Of a stretch of DNA of 64,000 nt, positions 37,154-48,100 are shown in pieces (within the stretch, counting starts at the first letter, position 1; every line of letters begins with the position of its first letter). Both the position numbers and the translations under genes were made by a program. Source of the DNA: Symbiodinium natans (taxonomy: Eukaryota > Sar > Dinophyceae > Suessiales > Symbiodiniaceae); the NCBI GenBank assembly GCA_905221605.1, contig CAJNDS010000126.1, forward strand, positions 46,001-110,000, read 5' to 3'. The notes under the pieces were generated by a model that saw only the letters and a list, made by a program, of their open reading frames with translations, did no database searches and was not told the DNA's origin.

Positions 37154-40100
37154 CGTTTTGCGGGGGTAAAAGGAGGGGAGGTTTTCCCATCCAACACGCC
37201 GCCAGGGTCGGCGGACCCTAAACCTTAAACCCCAATCCCTAAACCCTAAACCCTAAACCCTCAACCCTAAACCCTAAACCCTAAACCTCGGGTTCACAGC
37301 TTTAAGGGGTGATCAGACATGACCGCGACATAAGCATATTCAGGGGGACCTATTTTTTTGATGTTCTTACCATAAGCCCAAAGGGTCCATGTACCTCAAT
37401 AGTAGATATTTTAGGGTTTAGGGTTTAGGGTTTTTAGGGTTTAGGGTTAGGGTTTAGGGTTTAGGGTTTAGGGTTTAGGGTTTGGGGTTTAGGGTTTAGG
37501 GTTTAGGGTTTAGGGTTTAGGGTTTAGGGTTTAGGGTTTAGGGTTTAGGGTTTAGGGTTTAGGGTTTAGGGTTTAGGGTTTAGGGTTTAGGGTTTAGGGT
37601 TTACATACTTAGGCCTTAAAGGTGGTTCGTATAAAGTAGCTCTAGCCAAGAGTATACCGCATAGGTACGTGGGCCCTTAGGCAAAGCCTAACATGCGACA
37701 CCCGAAACTGGAAGCCACCTTCGAAGGTCTTCGCAAACCCTAAACCCTGTAGACCTAAACCCTAAACCCTAAACCCTAAACCCAGGAAGCTTCAAGGCGC
37801 TGTGTTCTGGTTTGGGGTTCAGGGTCTGGGGCTTGCCCTAAACCCTAAACCTTAGGGTTTAGGGTTTAGGGTTTAGGGCTTAGGGCTTAGGGCTTAGGGC
37901 TTAGGGCTTAGGGCTTAGGGTCTATCAGGTTAAAAAGATGCTGGGGCGGCTGGATTGCGATCTTGTTGAGGCAATGCTGAAGCCCCAAGTGCACAAGCGG
38001 CTAAAGAGGGTGTACTTGGCCCCGAAAGCATTTCCTGAACAACGACTTTGGGGCCCAGTATGCACCATTCGGGTACATAGGGTTTAGGGTTTAGGGTGGG
38101 TTTGGGCTTAGGGGTCGCCAAACCCCAACACTTATGGGCTACGCCTGCGCGTATGTGCCAGCGCCTTGAAAAATGGTTCCCTTGACTCAAGAAACCCGGG
38201 CTTAAGCAAATTAAGGAACCTTTGCAGTTCAAGCATTCTAGGTGAGGGTTTGGCGACGCTCATCTGCCCTCGCCCTACTCACCAACTGCCAAGGGACTCC
38301 AATACCCCTGAATTAAGAAATATTCCTTAACTTATATGGTGGTTCCTTATATGGTGTAAGGAAGATATCCTTAATTAAGGGGTATTGGGGTCAGTCTCTG
38401 GGGGTCCCACGATGTCGCAGGACCCACTGGCGACCGAGTCCGAAACAGTGCAGCGAGTCTTCGATGCGTCGAAGCATCTTGGTGAAGGGGGTTCTGTTTA
38501 GGGTTTAGGGTTTAGGGTTTAGGGTTTAGGGTTTAGGGTTTAGGGTTTAGGGTTTAGGGTTTAGGTTTAGGGTTTAGAGTTTAGGGCTTGTCTAGGCCCA
38601 TTTCAGGTGAGCAGTTTCCCCCCACATGCCCTGATATGAAGGAAATTCTGTTCCCCGAAAGGACACCCGAGCTGTGATTGCGGTACGCGCTTCGCCGGTC
38701 CCCCCCGACTGACTGTTCGGAATCTTACTTCTCCAACAGCTGAACTTTAAACTTTTTGGGTTCCCTTATTTAGTAGGAATAATAAAGTTTAACCTTTTTT
38801 CCCCTTGATTATTGGAGAAGTAAGGAGTTGCAATAGAAGTTTAATACGCATAGGCAAGAGACGGTTTGGGGTTTAGGGGTTAAGGTTAGGGTTTCGGTAC
38901 CTCGTGGTACTTATTTTGGAGGGTGATCGTGCTGAATACTCATCTGCTGCAACCTTAAAGCAATCGCCAAACAATATTATCCTACACATGTCTAACCGAC
39001 CCAATCACCCGGAAAGAGTTAAGGGTTTATGGTTTAGGGCCTTAGTAGGCAAAATGCTGCCCCATTTGTCCCTAAACCCTAAACCCTAAATCCTAAACCC
39101 TAATTTGTAGGGGCCCCGGGGCCCCAGGTAAACTGAAAAAATCTGAACCTGACTTTAGTGTTTAGGGTGTAGGGTTTAGGGTTTAGGGTTTAGGGTTTAG
39201 GGGATGGTGGGTAGTATGGATGCTCAGGTCAACGTGCTTGTGCCAAAGTGTTTGGACACTCTTTTGCTAAGCGGTTCCAAGCTGATTCCAAACCCTAAAC
39301 CCATAGGCCTTGGGATGTACCCGCTTATACTAACAGTCAGTCCTTAGTAGGGATTCTCATAGCTCCTATCAGAAACCCGATTAAGGACTGTTAGTATCAT
39401 GGGGGAATCCCACACCCTTTTTGCCCCTTTTTTGGGGGGTTTGAATTATTGTATGAGGGTTCACCAACCCCCAAAAAGGGTACCCCATTATAATCCGGTT
39501 ACAGGGCTACCATGAACTCAAATTGGGCTGCCAAGAACCCAAACATTGAAGCTGACCCCATTTGCTTAGCCAGCATCTCAACTTCAAGATTTTGGCTCCT
39601 CGATGTTGTAGTAAACAGGCTTAGCATTTGTATTCTCTGGTTCGTTGGAGAAGCAACCCTAAACCCTACACCCAAAACCCTAAATCCTAAACCCCAAGCC
39701 CAGGTATCAGCACATTCACTCCATCTCTGTGTCGCGACACAGCGGGGTCCATCAGGAAGTAGAGCTGGAGTGAGCGCTTCCAACCGTGAAGTTGCGGTTT
39801 AGGGTTTGGGGTTTGGGGTTTAGGGTTTAGGTTTTCAACATAGGAACCTCGAAGAGGTTGAGAGGGTATTCTGGGTAGTTTTCGACTGTTCGCTATTTAG
39901 GGTTTTGAAGGGGATGTGGGTAAAACCCTAAACCCTAAACCCTAAACCCTAGAGATCCTCCACCATCAATTGTTAAGCCCTTCGGGCTTGGTCTCAGGGC
40001 TTAGGGGGGTTTAGGTTTTAGGGTTTAGGGTTTAGGGTTTAGGGTTTAGGGTTTAGGGTTTAGGGTTTAGGGTTTAGGAACACCAGTTTGCAAGGAGATC

Positions 40101-43100
40101 CAACATACAAGGGCCCCCCAGCAAAAATGACTAATGTGGAACGCACACACACACACACACCCCATGTTACTTTCTCTGCTTGGAAGCTCTTTTGACTTAG
40201 CAAGTCTACTTGGCATCCCCTAGCAACCCTCTTATAATCCCCGTAACTCACCTTACGAACCCTACTTGCTTCCCTAAACCCTAAACCCTAAAAAGCTGAA
40301 CCCTAAACCCTAAACCCTAAACCCTAAACCCTAAACCCTAAACCCTAAACCCTAAACCCTAAACCCTAAACCCTGAGTTCAAAGAGCTTCCAAGTGGCCT
40401 GGGAGAAGAGTCGTAAGCGACTGCCAGATTCTCCTGCACGTTTGGATGGGCTGACTGTGCCCGAGGCCTATACCATGAACCGCCTAACCCTAAACCCCCA
40501 AACCCCAAACCCCAAACCCCAAACCCCAAACCCCAAACCCCAAACCCTAAACCCTAAACCCTAAACCCTAAACCCTAAACCCTAAACCCTAAACCCTAAA
40601 CCCTAAACCCTAAACCCTAAACCTTACGAAGCCCCGAATCGGTCAGCCTGCTCGGATGGCTTTCTACAACATGTGGAGGGTCAATGCCTTGGTCTCACCA
40701 ACTACCCAGTGGCCATAGCCATCACCGCCCGGAACCCTACAGCCCAAACTCTACAACCTGAATCCTAAGCCCTGAACCCTGACCCCTAAACCCTAGCCCT
40801 AAACCCCAAACTCTAAATCTACGCTCTAAGAGCTTCGGGGTTTTTTTGGGTGTGGCTTTCAGGGTTCAGGGTCTTTAGTTACATGGTCCCTCTTAAAAGC
40901 GGATCCTTTATGGACCCCTTATACACCTTATACAACCAGAGGGCTCACACGTCTGAACCCTTATAAGGAGATAAGGGGCCACATGTAGAGCCCAGAGAAC
41001 CCTCTAAACAAGGTATCAGAACCCTTTTCACGAAGGTAAGGGCCATATTAAGGGACCATGTAACTACTCGGGGTTTAGGGTTTAGAGTTTAGGGTTTAGG
41101 GTTTAGGGTTTAGGGTTTAGGGTTTAGGGTTTAGGACCCTATAGATCTAAGGTTGGAACCATGGGCCCCTAGTATGGCCCCCCGTACCCTTGTTTACCAG
41201 GATCCGACGTATGGGCCCTTTTAATATATCATTTTTGGGATGTTCCCCCCCTTAAAAGAGTGATTCTACTAAGGGGAAACGATCATCCCTTTTAAGGACT
41301 GTTAGTATAAGGGGGAACATCCCAATATTCTGTATAGAGGGGGGGGGGTTATATACCAAGGGGCCCAGATGCCTTAGATCCTTGATTTGGATCCAGGGAT
41401 CCACAGCGTAGCAAGTCAGCATGAGCAAAAGCAATATCTGGCCCTCCAGAGCTTACTGTTCCACCGACCCCTCATCCCTAGACCTCAAACCCTAAACCCT
41501 AAACCCTAAACCCTAAACCCTAAACCCTAAACCCTAATCCCTAACAACCCCAAACCCTAGACCCCAAACCCGAAACCCTGAGCCCCTAAACCCCCGAACC
41601 CTAGGCTGCTTGAGGGGGCATGGCAACTTGGGAGCGCCCACTGTCCAAAGCAGGAGCAGCGCGTACCACGACGAATACAAGAGCGACGAATACACAACAG
41701 CCAGCCCAAACCCTCGACCCTGAACCCCTAAACCCTAAACCCTAAACCCTAAACCCTAAACCAAGAGTCCCCTAGGGAGTTTAGGGTTTCCCGGGTTGAA
41801 GGCCAGGGTGCAAGGTTTGAAAGACTAGGGTTCGTTGAGAGCTAGCGATGTTGGCTTAGGGTTAGGGTTTAGGGTTTAGGGTTTAGGGTTTAGGGTTTAG
41901 GGTTTAGGGTTTAGGGTTTAGGGTTTAGGGTTTAGGGTTTAGGGTTTAGGGTTTAGGGCTTGAAAACCAACAGTCTCCTAGGGATTCTGAGGTTTAAGGC
42001 TTGAAAGAGTTTGTGGGTGCAAGGGTTCAGGGTTTAGGGTTTAGGGTTTGGTGTTTCGGGTGCCTTGTAAACCCGACGAGGCCCCCAAGAAACAGCACCG
42101 CATCTTTTTCTAGGTCACTGGGCCCAGGATATGAAGTAGGGGTTTATATTACTCTTATTGGTGAGCGTATATCAGGTTCCTTTTTAATATTGGTGAGTGT
42201 TATTGGGTGTCCTTTCCGGGGTACAAGAAACATATACCCTGCTTCATTTAGTTTTTTTGTAGGGCTTGGAGTGCAGGGTTTGGACTTCAGGGTTTGGATG
42301 GCGAAACCCTAAACCCTAAACCCTAAACCCTGAACCCTAAACCCTAAACCCTAAACCCTAAAGCCTACTTGTTTCTTCCCTTCTTATCGGCCCCCCACCT
42401 CTTCTCTTGGTACCGGGAGGCGCAGAGTGCCGACTGGCCGGAGACTTTGCGCTGCAGTTGTTGGGTTTTGGGTTTAGGGGTTAGGGTTTCGGATTTGGGG
42501 TTTAGGGTTTAGGGTTCAGGGTTTAGGGTTTAAGGTTTAGGGTTTAGGGTGTAGGGTTTCACAGTCTCAGGGTTAAGGATTCAGGAAGCACGGCAGAAAG
42601 CCACGACCCTTGGACTCCGGGTTAACCCTAAACCCCTAAACCCTAAACCCTAAACCCTAAACCCTAAACCCTAAACCCTAAACCCTAAACGGGTTGAAGG
42701 GGCCGCTGGTCTAGGAGTCTCGGTAGCTTCCGTGGTTTACAGTCCGGTTTTACGGTCTCGGGTTTGCTGTTCAGTGGTTTGGGGGGTTTAGGGTTTAGGG
42801 TATAGGGGGGGGGGGTGGGGGGGTTTAGGGTTTAGCAAGGGCGTGGGGGGGGCGGGGGGGAGGGGGTTCGGGGGGGTTGAGGGTTTAGGGCTCTGAGGCT
42901 GGGGTTCAGGCTTTAAGGTTTGGGGTTTAGGGGTTGAGGATTGTGGGTTTAGTCTTCATGGGATGTGCGAGCCATTTTTTCTGCAGGTTGCTACGCATGG
43001 ATCAAGAGTTTAGGGTTTAGAGAACTCGTTTATGGTTTTCTCATCAAGACAGACAAAAAACAAATCTGATAGAGTATTCGAAGGCGCCCTAAACCCTAAA

Positions 43101-45115
43101 ACACCTAGCTGACTCTAACCCCAACCCTAAACCCTAACCCTAAACCTACAAGAGGAGGTCAAGGGTGTCAAGGTAAGGTCTTAGGGGTTTACGGCTTGCA
43201 GGTTTGGGGTTTACAGCTTGGGGCTAGGGGTGCATGGGCATTTGGCACGATGGAGGGGTTTAGGGTTTAGGGTTTGAGGGTTGAGGGTTTAGGGTTTGAG
43301 GGTTGAGGGTTTAGGGTTTAGGTTTTACGGAGACCCCATGTCAGGCCAGTCCACTTGGTCGGACTTCGTGGTGCTGGCCCGGTCTCCCAGATCTTCAGGG
43401 GTATAAGGAGGGACCCCTAGCTCCCAACTATGCTTAAGGTTCCGGGTTTAGGGTTTAGGGTTTAGGGTTTAGGGTTTAGGGTATAAGCAGGGACCCCTAG
43501 AAGGGACCCTGAATCTTCTTCCCTATATATCCCCTAAAAAAAAAAATATATATATATATATGTGTGTATATATACATATACATATACATATACCTTATGT
43601 AGCCCCTATCTACCTAAGTAGGCCCTCCATGACCCAGAAAAATGGACCCTAAGGTCCCTTGTAGAGGTCCCTGATTTAGTCCCTTGAAGCTCTCTGCCCA
43701 AAAGCCCGAATCCTATGCCCAGCATGTGGGGTTTAGGGTTTAGGGTTTAGGGTTTAGGGTTTAGGGTTTAGGGTTTAGGGTTTAGGGTTTAGGGTTTAGG
43801 GTTTAGGGCAGCTCTCATGAAGCTCTCAGGCTTTCAGGGCTAAAGGGTATACCTCGCGATGTTCCCCCTTTATCCTGACAGTCCTCAATAGAGGTTATAG
43901 TTATAGTAGAGGGTACTCGGATCCGTATTTAGGACTGTTAGTTTAACGGGGAACATCCCAACTTTAAGGGCTTACTAAGCTGGCTTCCTGCTTCGGGTAC
44001 CCTACCCCCTAAACCCTAAACGTTTGGGGCTGTGTTTCAAGCACGCGGCAACATCCACTCCAAAGTGTAGATTTCGTCTGAAAGCCATAGTTGTAGCTCT
44101 GAAATCAGGGGTGGGTGGTCCAGCATTCAGCCCGTCTAGTTTGGGATGTTGCCTGCCTTTGGTGCCTTGGTGTTGGCGGTTCTTGTTGAGCATGTCGTCA
44201 GCGTGAAGTATGCTCTGCCATTAAGATCATACTCTGGGTTCGTTGGGTCCTATGCTATATGGATGCGAACGACTGCTTGTCCCCTTGAGACCTGAGAAAC
44301 CCTAAACCCTAAAGTTCCTACATCGCCCCAAATCTCTATACCCGAATGCAAGATACCGGGAGCCCTAAGACAAAGCTGACAGAAGCCATAAATCGTTGCA
44401 CCTGCCGTCATCTCCCAAAAACCCTAAAATGTCATCCCCTGAACCCTGAATCCCTGACTCAAACCCTTTACAAGTCTAGACCCTGAAGCCATAAACCCCT
44501 AAAGCCCTATAAGGACACAACTCCCTCAATCAAACCCTGAACCCTAAACTCTAAACCCTAAACCCTTAACCCGTAAGCCCCAATATCCTAAAGCCCTATT
44601 AAGAAACAGCAAGAAAAGTCTCAAGAAACCCGCGTCGGAGGATCCTACTGGGGAGGGATCCGTGGACGCCTGCACGCTTTATAACATACCGCCTCTAGGG
44701 CTTAGGGTCCAGGGTTTCGGGTTTAGGGTCTAGGGTTTAGGGTTTAGGGTCTAAGGTTTAGGGTTTTGGATTTCATGTAGCTGTTCACTTTTACTCTTTG
44801 CCGGGAGGATGGAGTTAAGGGTTTAGGGTCGAGAGATTAGGGTTTGGGGTTTGGGGTTCAGGGTTCAGGGTTCAGGGTTTGGGTGGGTAGGTGTGGACAT
44901 TAATTTTTGCGAGGGTTGGGCACACGGGTCGGGGAGTTTCGGGTGTCAGGGTTTCGGATTGTTGGGATTTATCGCCCAGAGTTTCGGGTTGATATGCAGT
45001 TGGGCACAGCTCGCGGTTACGGGCGGATGCACGGGCGAGGGGGAGGACAAGAAAAAATGACTAAGAAGAAGAAGAAGAAGAGGAAGAAGAAAAAGAAGAA
45101 GAAGAAGAAAAAGAA

Positions 45116-45147
<32 letters not shown>

Positions 45148-48100
45148 AGAAGAAGAACGTGCGTGGGCGCGTGGGCGCAGGGATGAATCTTTACGTGCGC
45201 ACGCAGAGCAAGGGGCACGCCCACCATGCTATGGCAATGCTTCCCAGGCTGCCGTCTCTGTCACCAAGCCCCATCCTGGGTTTTGGGTGTGGGGTTGACC
45301 TTTGTCCAAGTAAGCCTTAAACGGTTTCTGCCTCATCCACTTAAAGCAGGCTTGCTGTGGTAGCGTGCAGACATTTTATTTCCCGGCCTCTTCCTTTCAT
45401 GTACTTCGCACTTCAGGGACCTGCTCAATTAGAACGAGCTTCTGGATGGTTTAGGGTTTAGGGTTTAGGGTTTAGGGTTTAAGGTTTAGGGTTTAGGGTT
45501 TAGGGTTTGTACTTCTCGTCGTTTGTAGTTTGTTGATAAACGGGGCCCACCCTAGACCCGCAACTCTTCAAGCCCAAGGGTAGAGAAACCCTGAAGCCCA
45601 ACCCTAAACCCCAACTCCTAAACCCTAAACCCCAATCCTAAACCCTAAACCCTAAATCCTAAACCCTAAACCCCAATCCTAAACCCTAAATCCTAAACCC
45701 AAAACCTTAAATCCTAAACCCAAAACCCTAAATGCCCCCCCCGCCCCCATGGCCAGGAGACTCTGAACTTCGTCCCGCGGCTCCCTCCTGCAACGCAGCT
45801 GCGCCCTCCTGTTTAGGGTTTAGGGTTTAGGGTTTAGGGTTTAGGGTTTAGGGTTTATGGTTTAGGGTTTAGGGTTTAGGGTTTGCATGAGGTTGAAAGT
45901 GGTGTTGGGTTTGGGGTTTAGGGTTTAGGGTTCAGGGTTTAGGGTTTAGGGTTTGGGGTTTCGGGCTTCAGGTTCAGGGTTGAGGTTTAATTGGGGTCTG
46001 GGGCTTAATTAAGGGGCATTGGTGGGTTTAGGGCTGAGGGTTTTGGACTTGAACACGCTGCCCTTGCATTCTCCACCCGGCTAAAGTTTTGACTAGTTAG
46101 GACACTTAGAGTAAGTAAGCCCTAAACTCAAAACCTAAACCCTAAACCCTGGTAATTCAGGGGATAAGGCCATAAGTCTAAGGTCTCCCACCCCAAATTT
46201 CTGGGTTGAGAGTGGCCTCCACCACCACCTTTCCCCATTCCCGGTCACCTAAGGCCGAAACTGCAAGTGGGGGTTTGTCGTTCAAAGGCTCATGGCTTAA
46301 GCTTACTTGAGAGGAGTTGGGGGAAGGGAGTAGGGTATTTTCGGGTTTAATACGGCTTAAACGGGTTTAAGAGGGCTGAATAGGGCTTAATAAGGTTTAG
46401 GGTGTCCTCTGCATTAGGCTTTGCCGCCCCGCCAAGCGTCACGTCTCGCGCTGCCAAACGGAGATAGGGGAACCGTTTATACCCTTAGTTTGTACTGAGT
46501 TTAGAGTATAGGGTTTAGGGGTTTGGGGTTTAGGGGTTTAGGGTTTAGGGTTTAGGGTTTGGGCTGCAATCATGGCCGAAGCCTCCATCTCTCTTCACGC
46601 AGATCCAAAAACCACAAGATCATAATCCCCTGAACCTTAAAGTCCCTGGACCCACACCAGCCCTGAAGACCTAAACCCTATACAATTTAACCCTAAACCC
46701 TAAACCCTAAACCCTAAACCCTAAACCCTAAACCCTAAACCCTAAACCCTAAACCCTAAACCCTAAACCCTAAACCCTAAACCCTAAACCCTAAACCCTA
46801 CATACCAGGCTCCTGCTCAGCTACGAGCTTCAGCGGGCGCACGAGCGCCTGTCAAAGATCCCTCGTGCCACGGAGGTCGGGGCTTGTGGTTCGGGGTTTT
46901 AGGGTTTAGGGTTCGGGGTTTCGGGTTTAGGTTTTAGGGTTTAGGTTTAGGGATTTGGGCTTCGTTTCTGGGGTTGGGGTTTCAGGGATCGGGGTCCAAG
47001 TTTAGGGTTTTGGGTTTGACTACGGTTTACTGCTCAGTGAGCTTAAGCGCGGGTGCTGCGGGCTCGGGGACTTGTGGCCAATTGTAAAAACCAGGTTAGG
47101 TAACCAAATCCGCTGAACCTAAACCCTAAGCCCTAAGCCCTAAGCCCTATACCCTAAACCCTAAAGAATGACGCATAAGCTCTATGGCTCCACTACGCAC
47201 CTGCGGTGTATTAGGGTTTCGGGTTTCGTGTTTAGGGTTTAGGCGTTATTTAGGGGTTAGGGCGTCATCCTACATTCGCAGCCAGTATAAATCCATGGTC
47301 CCCTTGATTCACAGTTGTGATTGGACTCCTATTACAAGCCTCTACACGCCCGCATCAATCTATCTAAAACCCCTTAAATCCCGAAAGCCCAAAACTGTAC
47401 CAAGAACCTCTACAGATGCATAGATAGCTATCTACTTGTACATTTGTCAGCAACACTCCCCCTCAAAAGCATGCAAGCCTCCTCCCAAAGGGCATCCCGT
47501 ACCTGACACGACTTCATACACGAATCGGCCATGTGAAAACCCTACGCCCTAAACACAAAAACCCTAAACCCTAAACCCTAAACCCTAAACCCTAAACCCT
47601 AAACCCTAAACCCCCAAGAGTTGAGGGACTGAAGAAGGGGGAAGGGCTCGCTGTTCTCAAAACCCTACACCCTAAACCCTAAACTGGCCCTAAACCCTAT
47701 CCCGCCCCCCGTAATATGGTATCCCAGTCAAGCCTGAAGCCTAACCCGGACCTAAACCCACAATGAACCACGAGGCGGTGACTGGAAACCCTAGCCCTAT
47801 ACCATACAGTCTATCGCTACAGCCTCCACCCTAAACCTGTTGTCTAAAGCCTCACTTTGAACTCTAAACCCACCATGAACCAAAGGCGGGGGGAGGGGTT
47901 TAGGGGTTGAGGGCTTTAGAACTTTATAGGTTTCGAGTCAGTTCGAGGGTCTAAGGGTAGATTCATGGGCATGAATACGGTCCCTTACCCTCTGGTTCTG
48001 ATGTATGGGCCCTTCAGTTGCATAGGGTAATGCAAGGGGTATAAATAAGGGCCTCCCCAATGAAGGGCCCATACTAAGGGACCATGCAGCTACCCTGACA

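Larger units (their letters stand above)
37971..40386. repeat. Introns 27 to 29: hairpins and arrays
   Basis: Palindrome 38297-38391 (CCAATACCCCTGAATTAAG arms); palindrome about 38725-38835 (TTACTTCTCCAA arms); GGGATGTTCCCC-family copy 39309-39412; TTTAGGG at 38498-38587 and 39997-40078; CA run 40144-40160; CCCTAAA 40272-40375. Confidence 0.77.
40459..42419. repeat. Introns 30 to 32: CCCCAAA/CCCTAAA arrays and elements
   Basis: CCCCAAA passing into CCCTAAA at 40496-40625; dispersed repeat 40875-41075; palindrome 41235-41324; TTTAGGG 41085-41135 and 41860-41960; CCCTAAA 41483-41545, 41710-41762 and 42304-42364. Confidence 0.8.
42454..45756. repeat. Introns 33 and 34: arrays, GAA run, palindrome
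   Basis: TTTAGGG 42460-42560 and 43733-43808; CCCTAAA 42625-42690; G-rich 42806-42880; tract 43445-43479 flanked by GTATAAGNAGGGACCCCTAG (43400-43420, 43480-43500); TA run 43549-43590; palindrome 43857-43962; GAA/AAG purine run 45063-45157; TTTAGGG 45449-45510; mixed CCCTAAA/CCTAAAT 45600-45735. Confidence 0.8.

Noticed and set aside
44002-44206. Overlapping ORFs on both strands
   Set aside because: Unique sequence, but neither frame joins gene 1 with matching splice sites and no motif was recognised.
44907-45320. Lys-rich and Leu-rich ORFs over the GAA run
   Set aside because: Simple purine repeat; no support outside the run.
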